Assembly (NCBI RefSeq): GCF_031598375.1
Contig: NZ_CP123872.1
Location: forward strand, 2,228,501-2,292,500
Source: Temperatibacter marinus
GTDB lineage: Bacteria; Pseudomonadota; Alphaproteobacteria; Sphingomonadales; Kordiimonadaceae
Direction of reading: 5' to 3'
DNA: 64,000 nt
In this document: piece by piece, positions 1 to 8,423 of the stretch
Position numbering within the stretch: position 1 is the first letter of the stretch
Layout: the number at the start of each line of letters is the position of its first letter
Notes under the pieces: generated by a model
Told to the model about the DNA's origin: nothing
Databases searched by the model: none
The model's input: only the letters and a program-made list of their open reading frames with translations
Position numbers and translations under genes: made by a program

Positions 1-549
1 TATGGAGGTGTGCACGGGGAGTGGTCAAACACTATGATCAGGTCTGTCTTGCCAGGTCTACTTGGAAATCTTGATGATGTGGTCGTTATTGATATCCATT
101 CTGGCCTAGGAGATTATGGGGTAGGGGAAATTTTCAGTGTCTACCAAAATCATGATCCGAGACAAGCTGTTCTTGCTCAGTGGTATGACGACTTAATAGC
201 AAGAAATGATTCAAGCAATGACGCTAATGCAAGCGGGGCTTCGGAACAATATGTTACAGACGGGGATTTTTGCAGTGCCCTCACAGAAATTTTACCTCAA
301 ACCACAGTCTATGCTTTCGCTTTGGAGTATGGAACTGTTGAGTTTGATCGTGTTTTTCAAGCTTTGGTGCGAGAAAATTTCGCCTACCATAAATACGGCC
401 TTGACGATGATCGGACTTTAAAGGCAGGGCAAAGGCTTCGTGATTGTTTTTATATCAATAGTCCAGAGTGGAAAGAATTAGTCATCACACGCTTTGAAGA
501 TATTCTCGTGAAAACACTCAGGGGATTACAGAAGCTTTCAGGGGATTAG
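1..549 (+). CDS. DUF2817 / M14-like zinc carboxypeptidase-type protein, C-terminal part (5' end outside window)
   Basis: The reading frame is open to the left window edge (the first codons read Tyr-Gly-Gly-Val-His), so only the C-terminal ~180 residues are present. The segment DIHSGLGDYGVGE near the start and ALEYGT further on match the pattern of DUF2817 proteins, an M14 metallocarboxypeptidase-like family with an Asp-x-His-x-Gly-Leu-Gly motif. The upstream zinc ligands cannot be seen. The enzyme would remove residues from peptides or a related amide substrate; the substrate is not known. It lies 71 bases before an exported M19 dipeptidase on the same strand, suggesting a shared role in peptide scavenging. 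The family call is fairly good; activity is inference. Confidence 0.7.
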   Translation, partial: YGGVHGEWSNTMIRSVLPGLLGNLDDVVVIDIHSGLGDYGVGEIFSVYQNHDPRQAVLAQWYDDLIARNDSSNDANASGASEQYVTDGDFCSALTEILPQTTVYAFALEYGTVEFDRVFQALVRENFAYHKYGLDDDRTLKAGQRLRDCFYINSPEWKELVITRFEDILVKTLRGLQKLSGD

Positions 550-620
550 AAAAACTTTAAGGGTGGTTTGGTATTTTTATCCAGACACGATCTCTTGGCA
601 AATCAAGACAAAGGGTAGTT

Positions 621-1826
621 ATGACATATTTTTCGAGGCAGAATCTGACACGCCGCACCTTTTTAAAGGTTGCTGCTGCAGGGCTGGTGACAAGGGCTGG
701 AATAGCAGATAAGGCCGTCGCCTCAGAGGCGGAGAGCGCCGCAGAAACCTTTGAGGATGTCTCAAAAGCACGCGCCATTCTTGCCGCAAGCCCAGTTGTT
801 GATTTCCATACGCATTTCGGACTATGGCAAACTATGGGGCTGCCAATTTCCTTTGTGGACCCAATGGTGAAACCCATGTCAACCCATCGCCTAGACCGAA
901 ATATATCTGAGCATCTTGCTGGCGGTGTGAACTGTGTCTATCTCGATATCGTGAGTGATGTTATGCTGACACGCCTTGGCAGGCCTGGGAATAAACTCCG
1001 CGATTTTAAGAAAGGTGAGGCATGGCGGGAATACCTCCGCCAATATGATATTCTTAAGTCAATTTTGAAGAAGGATAGGCTAGAATTTTTGCAAAGTCCT
1101 AAGGATATTCCTTCTGTTTCCAAGCAAGGGAATCTGGGCGTCTTTTTTTCTACTGAAGGCGGCCACATGATTGAAGATGATCCTGAAAAACTGGACGTTA
1201 TGTTCGAACATGGTCTGCGGCGTATACAACCCATTCACTATGTCTCTACAACGATCGGAGATAATCAGACAGATGAGAAAAAATACGGAGGACTCTCAGC
1301 AACGGGTAAAGAGATTATTAAGAGAATTACTGAGAAAGGCATGATGCTCGACTGTGCCCATGCAAGCTTTGCTTGTGCAGCTCAGATGGCAGAGCTCTAC
1401 GGGAAGCCTCTCGCACTCTCGCATACGATGATGCATTACATGAGCCCTCAGTATGGGGCTTTTGGCAAAGCGCAACGGAGCCGATGGATCAGCGAGGACC
1501 ATGCACGAATGATTGCCTCTACAGGGGGGGTGATTGGCACTTTCCCTATTAAAGCCCCTTGGGGAGTAGACACTCTCGACCAATTTGTTGAACTTGTTAA
1601 AGTAATGATGGATACAGTCGGCGAAGACCATGTTTGTTGGTCAACGGATTTAATCGATAGTGCGCGCCCAAATTTTCTCCCTAGTTATAAAGACTTGCCT
1701 TTTATTGCACAGGCTATGCTCAAGTCTGGATTTGACAAACAATCCATACAAAAATTCTTTGGTTACAATGCCTTGCGTGTGCATGAGGCAACTGTTAGCG
1801 AACCTATTTTAGGTAATAGACGGTAA
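621..1826 (+). CDS. Tat-exported membrane dipeptidase, peptidase family M19
   Basis: A 401-residue protein of the renal dipeptidase (M19) family, metal-dependent hydrolases of dipeptides with a TIM-barrel fold. An N-terminal twin-arginine signal (TRRTFLKVAA, residues ~10-19) predicts folded export to the periplasm. Metal-site candidates are H63 and H65 in DFHTHFG, E178 in STEGGH, H247 in CAHAS and H267 in LSHTMM, with an Asp in the WSTDLID stretch near residue 345. An AGGGTAG ribosome site precedes the ATG. Its 3' end overlaps the convergent DUF2141 gene by 23 bases. Substrate is unknown; dipeptides with either L or D residues are possible for this family. Confidence 0.88.
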   Translation: MTYFSRQNLTRRTFLKVAAAGLVTRAGIADKAVASEAESAAETFEDVSKARAILAASPVVDFHTHFGLWQTMGLPISFVDPMVKPMSTHRLDRNISEHLAGGVNCVYLDIVSDVMLTRLGRPGNKLRDFKKGEAWREYLRQYDILKSILKKDRLEFLQSPKDIPSVSKQGNLGVFFSTEGGHMIEDDPEKLDVMFEHGLRRIQPIHYVSTTIGDNQTDEKKYGGLSATGKEIIKRITEKGMMLDCAHASFACAAQMAELYGKPLALSHTMMHYMSPQYGAFGKAQRSRWISEDHARMIASTGGVIGTFPIKAPWGVDTLDQFVELVKVMMDTVGEDHVCWSTDLIDSARPNFLPSYKDLPFIAQAMLKSGFDKQSIQKFFGYNALRVHEATVSEPILGNRR

Positions 1827-2340
1827 CGACGATTTTAGGCCCTTTTTGTGCTGCTTTCTTAAAACTTGGTTGGTCGTAAGCATCTCTAGCCCCTGACGTG
1901 CCATAGCCTTCGAGTGGATAATCACCCCTCATGTCTAAGTCATAGTTCTCATTCTCATCATGAAAAAGAACGACAGCGTAAGGCCCTTGTTTAAGTTCAG
2001 GAAAAGCGAGCATTATTTTGCCTTTTTGGGGGGCAATTTCTCTATAGCCTACAGCCTTGTTAAAATCATAGGCCGCGTAAGAGTTTTTCTCGTTAAAAAT
2101 CATAACAATTATTTTGCCCGTAGAATTTTCAATCCCTTTTATGGTGACAGTAACGCCTTCTGCGGGCAGCTCAGCATCGTCAACGGAGGGGGGCTTAATA
2201 TGCGGACTGCTTTGGGGGCTGGATTTTTTGTCCTCTGTTGCTTCTGTATCTTGATGCGCAAGACTTGCAGACCAGGCTCCGAACAAAAGGAGGCCAGCTG
2301 TGATACTTAAACTAAGGAAAATATTCCCTGTCGCTTTCAT
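1804..2340 (-). CDS. DUF2141 secreted protein
   Basis: A 178-residue protein with an N-terminal Sec-type signal (hydrophobic residues ~8-28 ending at ASLA), an acidic/proline linker and a C-terminal DUF2141 domain (~residues 62-177). The domain shows the acidic HDENENYDLDMRG stretch typical of the family, which resembles a calcium-binding loop. Function of DUF2141 proteins is not established. It starts 18 bases after the hydroxylase gene on the same strand with a good AGGAG site, so the two are very probably co-transcribed. A second DUF2141 gene lies at 52420-52989, also next to lipid-related genes. Confidence 0.8.
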   Translation of the reverse strand: MKATGNIFLSLSITAGLLLFGAWSASLAHQDTEATEDKKSSPQSSPHIKPPSVDDAELPAEGVTVTIKGIENSTGKIIVMIFNEKNSYAAYDFNKAVGYREIAPQKGKIMLAFPELKQGPYAVVLFHDENENYDLDMRGDYPLEGYGTSGARDAYDQPSFKKAAQKGPKIVVTVYYLK

Positions 2341-2358
2341 TTGAATTCTCCTAATAAA

Positions 2359-3270
2359 TTATTGTGATTGCTTGGATTGGTTATCTGCATTTTCTATTTT
2401 TTCTGCATCCCAGTCCGGTGGAGCAATGATATATTTTAGCTTGTTCATTCCTCCTCTGGCCTGAGCAATAGTTCGATAAAGACGTGTAAACCCATGAAAA
2501 AATACAGTCAGAGGGTTAATTGAATTAATGGGTGAAACCAGGCCGTAGATCACTTGAGTTTTTTCTTCTGCAAAAGTGCCAAACAGTCGATCCCATATAA
2601 TGAAAATCCCTCCATAATTTGTATCAAGATACTCTTCATTGGAGGCATGATGAACTCTATGATGACTGGGCGTATTCATTATGGTTTCGATCGGTCTCGG
2701 AAATTTCCCAACAGCTTCTGTATGTAAAGCGGTTTGATAGAGTTGCACGATAATTTCTGAGAAAAGGACGAGGACTGGATTAAAGCCTATTAAAACTAAT
2801 ATTAACCCGCCGAAGAGGGGCCACACACCATCCATAGGGCCAAACCTGTAGGCAACCGATATGTTAAAATACGGCGAGCTATGATGGACAGAATGGGTGG
2901 CCCAAGCAATATTTACCCTGTGCATGAAGCGATGTTCCCAGTAATACATAAGATCAGCCAGAACAATACAAATGAGAGCAGTACCTATGGAGTTCTTTAT
3001 GTCAAAGACAGCGAATTGATAACCGCCATAGATTAGGAAAACATAGAGGCTGCCAATGAGAAACGCATTAATTATTAAAAACCCATATAGGGTTAGATAA
3101 TTAGTTATCGTATCACCTATAAGAGTGAGATTGAATTCCTTTTTGAGAATATATCGAAGAAATTCAAAGCCGAGAAAGATAAAAGAGAGGAAGAAAAACC
3201 AATCACTAAAAAACTGTGTCCAATAGTCAATTTCAGTTTCTGTCATCTTTCTTAGAAGAACGTCCATCAA
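2359..3270 (-). CDS. Fatty acid hydroxylase / sterol desaturase superfamily membrane protein
   Basis: A 303-residue integral membrane di-iron enzyme candidate. The histidine clusters of the ERG3/fatty acid hydroxylase superfamily are all present: HRFMH (113-117), HSVHH (126-130) and HHRVHH (203-208), separated by hydrophobic segments near residues 20-40, 60-85, 92-110 and 150-175. Members hydroxylate or desaturate lipid chains, sterols or carotenoids using O2; the substrate here is not identifiable. It heads a two-gene unit with the DUF2141 protein and is divergent from a TetR regulator across 146 bases containing two matching palindromes, so repression by that TetR is likely. Confidence 0.85.
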   Translation of the reverse strand: MMDVLLRKMTETEIDYWTQFFSDWFFFLSFIFLGFEFLRYILKKEFNLTLIGDTITNYLTLYGFLIINAFLIGSLYVFLIYGGYQFAVFDIKNSIGTALICIVLADLMYYWEHRFMHRVNIAWATHSVHHSSPYFNISVAYRFGPMDGVWPLFGGLILVLIGFNPVLVLFSEIIVQLYQTALHTEAVGKFPRPIETIMNTPSHHRVHHASNEEYLDTNYGGIFIIWDRLFGTFAEEKTQVIYGLVSPINSINPLTVFFHGFTRLYRTIAQARGGMNKLKYIIAPPDWDAEKIENADNQSKQSQ

Positions 3271-3335
3271 ATTACTCCTTCGGTCCCGATCTGCCCAAAA
3301 AAATATTCTATTGCTTAAAGATAGAACACAGGTTA

Positions 3336-3353
3336 ATTATCATTATTGATAAT
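3336..3353. promoter_or_regulatory. Operator-like palindrome 1 (TetR/hydroxylase intergenic region)
   Basis: A perfect inverted repeat with 7-base arms, ATTATCA-N4-TGATAAT. It matches a second site centred exactly 40 bases away and lies between the divergent hydroxylase and TetR genes. Binding by the adjacent TetR is inferred from position and symmetry. Confidence 0.6.
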
Positions 3354-3375
3354 CTATTTAGAGAAGAGTAAGTTT

Positions 3376-3393
3376 ATTGTCAATAGTGATAAT
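3376..3393. promoter_or_regulatory. Operator-like palindrome 2 (TetR/hydroxylase intergenic region)
   Basis: ATTGTCA-N4-TGATAAT, one mismatch from a perfect inverted repeat and the same core as site 1. The 40-base centre spacing is close to four helical turns, placing both sites on the same DNA face. It ends 24 bases before the TetR start codon, so autorepression is plausible. Confidence 0.55.
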
Positions 3394-3416
3394 TAACTTA
3401 TCTGGGAGACTAAGCG

Positions 3417-4013
3417 ATGGCTAGGCCGAGTAGAAAGGCAGAACGAAGAATGCAAATCTTGGACGCTTATGGCCTCTGTCTTTCCGAATACGGCGTAAAA
3501 GGTGCGACTTTAGAAAAGGTATCTGAAAAAGCAGGGCTGGCTCGGGCCCTTATTCGTCATAACGTTGGCAATAGAGAGCAGCTTTTTGATGCCTATATTG
3601 AATATTTTATTGGGCAGTCAACTGATGCACTCGATCAGTTGTATAAAGCATTACCGGCAACAGAGCGGCTTAAGGCTCTGGTAGCTTACTTGTTTGACGT
3701 CTCTATTTCAGACCGTCAAATTACACAGATCTCATTCGCTTTACTCATACAAGCATCTCATGAGCCATATCTGGCGAGAATCATGAATGACTGGAGCGAT
3801 AGCTTTCTAAATTTATTGAAGAAAGTTATCCAAGAAGATTATCCAAATGCGCAAAACTCCTTAATTGAAACAATTGCTTATGGTATAATGAGTTTGAGCT
3901 ATAACGTGGACTCGACAGCCCTTACCGGTATCCAATCATCGGCAAGGATTGCAAGTCACGCAGCAGCAACACTCTTGATCGCTGAATTAGATAGGTCCAA
4001 TCCTGACAGCTAA
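3417..4013 (+). CDS. TetR/AcrR family transcriptional regulator
   Basis: A 198-residue regulator with an N-terminal helix-turn-helix (residues ~10-55; TLEKVSEKAGLARALIRHNV is the recognition region) and a variable ligand-binding C-terminal domain. TetR proteins usually repress their own promoter and a divergent target and release DNA on binding a small, often hydrophobic, ligand. The divergent fatty-acid-hydroxylase/DUF2141 pair and the two palindromes at 3336-3393 make that unit the likely target. The ligand may be a lipid or sterol-like molecule, but this is inference. Confidence 0.87.
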   Translation: MARPSRKAERRMQILDAYGLCLSEYGVKGATLEKVSEKAGLARALIRHNVGNREQLFDAYIEYFIGQSTDALDQLYKALPATERLKALVAYLFDVSISDRQITQISFALLIQASHEPYLARIMNDWSDSFLNLLKKVIQEDYPNAQNSLIETIAYGIMSLSYNVDSTALTGIQSSARIASHAAATLLIAELDRSNPDS

Positions 4014-4066
4014 GCCGTCTTCAGAACGGAGAATCTATTGTCTCTGAGCAGGCTGTCTGCTACTGT

Positions 4067-4546
4067 TTGCAGATGAAACAGGCCGCTGAAATAATAAAGC
4101 TCCATCAATCATCCTCTAAGGCACAGGCACAGGAGGTAACAGATGCTATTGCAGCAGACGTGGCTAGAGCACTTGACAAACAACTTGAAGAAATGATTGA
4201 GCAGCTTGAGAAAGTATCTTCCTGCCAGCAATCGGGCCCCTCTAGTTTTCAAATGCAAGAAATTCATGCCTTTGCGGCTTTTTGTGCTGGCCTTGAGACA
4301 ATTGCTCAAACGCTGATTCCTCATCTTCGGGCAGTTTATGAAGCTGAGATGGCGAGGCATGAAATTGCCGAGGATCGTTGTCAAAGTCTTTATGCTGCTC
4401 GTGCCCGTGAGTTTCACCGCTATTTGATACAATTGGCCAAAGTGCACGGTCTTGCCTTTGAAGGAGCCCCAGAGATGATTGGTGACTTTGAAGAAGGCGT
4501 TCTGGCCAATTTCGAAGCAAAGCTTAGAATCATGAGTAAAGTTTAA
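4067..4546 (+). CDS. Hypothetical helical protein
   Basis: A 159-residue protein not recognised as a known family. It is predicted to be almost entirely alpha-helical with heptad-like stretches (residues 20-50 and 75-135), has no signal peptide or membrane segment, and is rich in Gln, Glu and Ala. Two starts are possible: TTG at 4067 or ATG at 4073, two codons later; the ATG is more usual. It lies 53 bases after the TetR gene on the same strand. Coding is supported by length and composition only. Confidence 0.5.
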   Translation: MQMKQAAEIIKLHQSSSKAQAQEVTDAIAADVARALDKQLEEMIEQLEKVSSCQQSGPSSFQMQEIHAFAAFCAGLETIAQTLIPHLRAVYEAEMARHEIAEDRCQSLYAARAREFHRYLIQLAKVHGLAFEGAPEMIGDFEEGVLANFEAKLRIMSKV

Positions 4547-4630
4547 TCTTTGTTCAGATTATATTCATCTGCCTGCGTATAAAGTTCAAGGCAAGATGAG
4601 TAATGAAACAAGCAAATTTATGGGACAGTT

Positions 4631-5053
4631 ATGATGAAACAGATGACATTAAGTGGTTTTGCGCTGCTCGCTTTTTTTGCCTATGGGGATGTATTGGCTG
4701 ACGATAAGAAAAAAGAAGATCCCGTTGCAAAATTGAAAGATAAATACACTTTCACCGACACTACAAAGAAATGCATTAATACGCGACTGATCTACAGCAC
4801 AAGGGCTATAGATGATAAAACAATCCTTTTTCAAATGAGGGGTAAAAATAAATTTTACCTCAATGAAATGAAGTATAAATGTCCGCGGTTGAAATTTGAA
4901 GATCGCTTTAAATATACTCTTAGAGGGGGAACAAATCTCTGCAGTTACGATGTGATTACTGTTATTGATAGCTTTATGAATTCTTTTGGATCCTGTGGAC
5001 TTGGTGAATTTCGTAAGCTAGAGAAGCGTCCAAAGGTAGCAAAAGCAGACTAA
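4631..5053 (+). CDS. Small exported protein, DUF6491-like
   Basis: A 140-residue protein with a signal peptide (residues 1-23, cleavage near VLA-DD), a charged Lys-rich linker and a domain with conserved-looking cysteines (CINTR, YKCPRL, LCSYD, CGLG). The order C-x-N-x-R, a YLN-x3-K-x-KCP motif and C-x-x-D-V/I-I resembles DUF6491 proteins, whose function is unknown. It is probably periplasmic. A convincing hairpin terminator follows at 5119-5160, so it is likely the last gene of its transcript. Confidence 0.65.
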   Translation: MMKQMTLSGFALLAFFAYGDVLADDKKKEDPVAKLKDKYTFTDTTKKCINTRLIYSTRAIDDKTILFQMRGKNKFYLNEMKYKCPRLKFEDRFKYTLRGGTNLCSYDVITVIDSFMNSFGSCGLGEFRKLEKRPKVAKAD

Positions 5054-5118
5054 AGAGTGACGTTGATTTAACCATTGATCGCAAAGAAAAGTCTTTTGAT
5101 CGTAATGTGATAGAAAAT

Positions 5119-5160
5119 ACGCTAAGGCACGATATTAAAAAAGTGTCTTGGCGTTTTTTA
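5119..5160 (+). terminator. Rho-independent terminator after the DUF6491-like gene
   Basis: Twelve-base stem, ACGCTAAGGCAC (5119-5130) with GTGTCTTGGCGT (5143-5154) including G-U pairs, followed by a run of T. Confidence 0.75.
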
Positions 5161-5221
5161 TTGACCGCGTCATATTCTATGTCAGGATTAGGGTTGAATG
5201 GTAATCCATTGAGGGGCGTCT

Positions 5222-6319
5222 ATGTCTAAAAAAGTTGTTGGCCTATTTAAAAATAAAGAAACGACCTTCTGGGTTTTCCAGTTGGTTGGCTGGGCAGGCT
5301 ATTTTTTAGTGCGCCTATTTGGTGGTTTGACCAATGGATATACGCCAGATGAATATTGGCCGCTTGCATTAATCGCAACGGTTATTGGGTTTATTCTTTC
5401 TATCATCATTCGCTATATTTATCGTAGTTTCGTAGAGAAAAGTTTAGGGCTGATCTTAATCATAACACTGCTTGTTTCTGGAAGCGCTGGTCTCTTGTTT
5501 TCGTCTCTAGAACTTGCGGTGGCAACATGGGTGATTGAAGCTGATCCATGGTATGGGTGGGAACGCTTTGGAAATGCTATGTTTGAAGCGACAGTGATGC
5601 TTGCTTGGTCTGCTATTTACTTTGGTTATCATTTTTATGATGATTTTCAAGAGCAGCAAGAAAACGCTTTGAAAGCCAATGCGATGGCGCATCAAGCCCA
5701 ATTGAAAATGTTACGCTATCAACTAAATCCGCACTTCCTCTTCAATACCCTTAATGCTATTTCCACATTAGTTTTGGAAAAGGCAACGGAAGAAGCCAAT
5801 GAAATGCTTTCGAAGCTTTCCAGCTTTTTGCGCTACACCTTGGTCAATCAGCCGACTCAACGGGTCAATCTTGAACAGGAACTTTATGCCCTTGCTCTCT
5901 ATTTAGATATTGAGAAAGTTAGATTTGCCGATCGTCTAAACATTGAATATTCAATTGATGAACGGACGAAGACTGCGCTTATTCCAAGCTTGATATTGCA
6001 GCCTCTGATAGAAAATTCTATTAAATATGCCATTGCCCCAAGTATTGATGGGGGACTTATTCACATTAAAGCGACCGTTCACCATCATAGACTGTATCTA
6101 GCCATTGAAGATGATGGCCCAGGAATTCAAGATGAAAATAACATCGTCAGTTCAAGTGGGTCTGGTGTTGGGTTGGCGAATACACGAGAGCGTCTCAATC
6201 AGATCTATCCCGGGACGCACAGCTTTAAAGTAAAGAATATGGAAGAGGGGGGTCTGTGTGTACAAATTAAAATCCCACTTGAAAGAGATAGACCTGTCCG
6301 TGAAAAATCGGCAGAATGA
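5222..6319 (+). CDS. LytS/YehU-type sensor histidine kinase
   Basis: A 365-residue membrane kinase. Four hydrophobic segments lie at about residues 15-32, 46-66, 76-104 and 118-137, without an obvious large periplasmic sensor. The His_kinase domain (PF06580 type) has the phosphoacceptor H171 in NPHFLFNTLNAIS, and the ATPase domain shows ILQPLIENSIKYA (N box), EDDGPGI and GVGLANTRERL. It is followed 54 bases later by a LytTR response regulator, forming a complete two-component pair. The signal is unknown; family members sense membrane or nutrient states. The next genes downstream, a MotA-like/OmpA-like pair, are candidate targets. Confidence 0.9.
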   Translation: MSKKVVGLFKNKETTFWVFQLVGWAGYFLVRLFGGLTNGYTPDEYWPLALIATVIGFILSIIIRYIYRSFVEKSLGLILIITLLVSGSAGLLFSSLELAVATWVIEADPWYGWERFGNAMFEATVMLAWSAIYFGYHFYDDFQEQQENALKANAMAHQAQLKMLRYQLNPHFLFNTLNAISTLVLEKATEEANEMLSKLSSFLRYTLVNQPTQRVNLEQELYALALYLDIEKVRFADRLNIEYSIDERTKTALIPSLILQPLIENSIKYAIAPSIDGGLIHIKATVHHHRLYLAIEDDGPGIQDENNIVSSSGSGVGLANTRERLNQIYPGTHSFKVKNMEEGGLCVQIKIPLERDRPVREKSAE

Positions 6320-6373
6320 TTTTTAACAAAGAAATGATAATAAAATACTAACGACTATATTGGGAAACAAAAC

Positions 6374-7189
6374 ATGAGCACGAACATAAGAACACTTCTC
6401 GTTGATGATGAACCACTTGCGATTCGAGGTTTGAAGATCAGGCTGGAACCTTTTGATAATATAGAAGTAATTGGGACGTGTTCAAACGGGCGAGAGGCCG
6501 TAAAGGCCATTAAAGAAGAAAAGCCTGACCTTGTTTTTCTTGATATTCAAATGCCGGGTTTTGATGGGTTTTCAGTCCTTAAGTCCTTAGTTGGTGAAGC
6601 AGAGTTGCCTTTAATTATCTTTGTTACAGCCTTTGATCAATATGCGCTGGATGCTTTTAAAGCTCATGCACTTGATTACCTGCTAAAGCCAGTTGAGGAA
6701 CAGCGTTTGAAAGAAGCAATTGTGCGCGTCGAAGAAGCCATGCAACAACGTGTCGCTATAGAACAAAATGCCCGTTTAGTAGAATTAATTGAGAATATTG
6801 ATAATGCACCAAAAGAAGCTCTGACAGCAATCCTAGAAGGGTCTGCCGATAGTTCCACAGAAGTCTTTGAGCCACAGCTTCGTATAAAAGATAGAGGACA
6901 TATTACGATCGTTGATGTGAAGGATATCGACTTTATTGATGCTGCTGGTGACTATATGTGTATTCATGTCGGTGAGAAAACTCACATTCTTCGTGAGACT
7001 ATGAAAAATATGATCGCACGACTCGATCCCAAAATTTTCCAACGTGTACACCGTTCTACAATTGTGAATCTTGATATGGTGCTTGAAGTAAGACCCCATT
7101 CAAACGGTGAATGTTTCTTGACTTTATCATGCGGTGAAGAATTAAAGGTTAGTCGCTCTTATAAAGACGTCGTCGGTCGATTCCTATAA
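6374..7189 (+). CDS. LytTR-family response regulator
   Basis: A 271-residue regulator. The receiver domain (residues ~5-120) has acidic residues D11/D12, phosphoacceptor D57 in FLDIQMPG and K105 in YLLKPVE. The C-terminal LytTR DNA-binding domain (~168-270) shows DIDFIDAAGDYMCIHV and FQRVHRSTIVNLD, both typical. LytTR proteins bind pairs of short direct repeats upstream of target promoters. Its partner kinase is immediately upstream. A direct repeat (TGTCTATAA at 7240 and 7271) precedes the next gene and is a possible, unproven, binding site. Confidence 0.9.
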   Translation: MSTNIRTLLVDDEPLAIRGLKIRLEPFDNIEVIGTCSNGREAVKAIKEEKPDLVFLDIQMPGFDGFSVLKSLVGEAELPLIIFVTAFDQYALDAFKAHALDYLLKPVEEQRLKEAIVRVEEAMQQRVAIEQNARLVELIENIDNAPKEALTAILEGSADSSTEVFEPQLRIKDRGHITIVDVKDIDFIDAAGDYMCIHVGEKTHILRETMKNMIARLDPKIFQRVHRSTIVNLDMVLEVRPHSNGECFLTLSCGEELKVSRSYKDVVGRFL

Positions 7190-7239
7190 GCTTGCTTATT
7201 TTTTGAGAATTGTAAATTCCCCTTGCTTGCCATAATTAT

Positions 7240-7279
7240 GTCTATAATCTATGAGGTTATAGTATGATATTGTCTATAA
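7240..7279 (+). repeat. 9-base direct repeat upstream of the MotA-like gene
   Basis: TGTCTATAA occurs at 7240-7248 and 7271-7279, a 31-base period (about three helical turns), between the LytTR regulator and the MotA-like gene. It could be a regulator-binding pair, but it does not clearly match the published LytTR consensus. Confidence 0.35.
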
Positions 7280-7295
7280 GTCGGGGATTGGGCTG

Positions 7296-8423
7296 ATGAA
7301 AAAACCACAAAAATATCTGACACGAATGGGATTATTCTGTATTGCAGTCTTGGCGATTGCGGCCTTAATTTTTCCGAGTTTGAAAGATGCCTTTATGGCC
7401 AACGCCATTTTAAATGGCGTAATCATTGGCGCGTTGCTTCTTGGTCTTTTCTATGCTTTTCGGCGTGTTTTTGACCTTTCTCCAGCCGTGGACTGGGTCA
7501 ACGACTTTAAGAAACGGGGAGATGAGGCCTCCAGTGCAGCCCCCAATTTAATGGCGTCTGCCAGTGCCATGCTGAGATCTCAACATTCTGAGTCCATGCG
7601 CATGTCCACCATGTCAATGCGAACGGTTTTAGATGGTATAGTGAACCGATTGGAAGAAAGTCGCGAAATCTCGCGATATATGACAGGGTTATTGATTTTT
7701 CTCGGCCTTTTAGGCACTTTTTGGGGATTGCTTGGGACCATAGGGGCCATAGGTAAAACCATAAATAGCCTTTCAATTGACGGGACCAATATTGCCTTGA
7801 TGTTTGATGAATTGAAAGATGGCCTTCAAACACCGCTTGCAGGTATGGGCGTCGCTTTTTCAAGTTCTTTGTTTGGATTGGCAGGTTCTCTAGTGCTTGG
7901 ATTTTTAGACTTGCAAGCCTCTCAAGCGCAAACTAGGTTTTATAACGATGTTGAAGACTGGCTTTCTAGTGTTACTAAGCTTTCGCGAGGTGAAGAAGGA
8001 AGTTCAGGTCTCTCTGTTTCTGGATCACCATCCGCTTATGCCACGGCAGTTATGGAGCAAACGGCTGAAGGGATGGAACGTCTAGAGAAAACATTGAAAC
8101 GCGGCGAAGAAGACCGGCATCATTTACAACAAACTATGTTAGAGATATCTAAGGCTCTGAATAAACTTGCAGACCAATCAGATCAACCACCCCAGCCACC
8201 TCAGCCAATGATGGATAGTGCCAGTCGCTCGCATCTGTCAAATATTGATGTGGGCATTAAGGCTTTGTTAGATTCCAGTACAAAGGCCAATGAGCAATTG
8301 AGTGAGGATCTTCGGAAAGAAATTCGCGTCTTGTCTAGAACCATAGCCGCTGGCCTTGAAGGCTCAACAACAGAAATGCACAATGAATCACAGCCTTTAA
8401 CAGCAACGAAGGATGATCAATAA
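7296..8423 (+). CDS. MotA/TolQ/ExbB-like proton channel protein
   Basis: A 375-residue inner membrane protein with hydrophobic segments near residues 10-28, 35-55, 128-150 and 178-202. The region LIFLGLLGTFWGLLGTIGAIGKTI followed by a Pro/Gly-rich ...TPLAGMGVAFSSSLFGLAGSL segment is characteristic of the MotA/TolQ/ExbB family, where two helices line the proton path. The cytoplasmic tail (~220-375) is predicted helical with a Pro-Gln stretch. It overlaps the downstream OmpA-like gene by one base (TAATG), so the two form one complex. It is not the standard flagellar motA: no flagellar gene is adjacent. It more likely drives an envelope process by proton flow. Confidence 0.8.
   Translation: MKKPQKYLTRMGLFCIAVLAIAALIFPSLKDAFMANAILNGVIIGALLLGLFYAFRRVFDLSPAVDWVNDFKKRGDEASSAAPNLMASASAMLRSQHSESMRMSTMSMRTVLDGIVNRLEESREISRYMTGLLIFLGLLGTFWGLLGTIGAIGKTINSLSIDGTNIALMFDELKDGLQTPLAGMGVAFSSSLFGLAGSLVLGFLDLQASQAQTRFYNDVEDWLSSVTKLSRGEEGSSGLSVSGSPSAYATAVMEQTAEGMERLEKTLKRGEEDRHHLQQTMLEISKALNKLADQSDQPPQPPQPMMDSASRSHLSNIDVGIKALLDSSTKANEQLSEDLRKEIRVLSRTIAAGLEGSTTEMHNESQPLTATKDDQ

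Noticed and set aside
1960-2310. A 116-codon plus-strand frame inside the DUF2141 gene
   Set aside because: Antisense to a gene with a clear signal peptide, ribosome site and domain; the frame has no recognisable protein.
3337-3352. LuxR/SmcR-type site (TTATTGATAA occurs in the TetR operator)
   Set aside because: Only half of that consensus is present; the symmetric element is better explained as the operator of the adjacent TetR.
7186-7204. Small ATAAG/CTTAT hairpin with T-run at the end of the LytTR gene
   Set aside because: Stem of only five A/T-rich pairs that overlaps the stop codon; termination here is not convincing.
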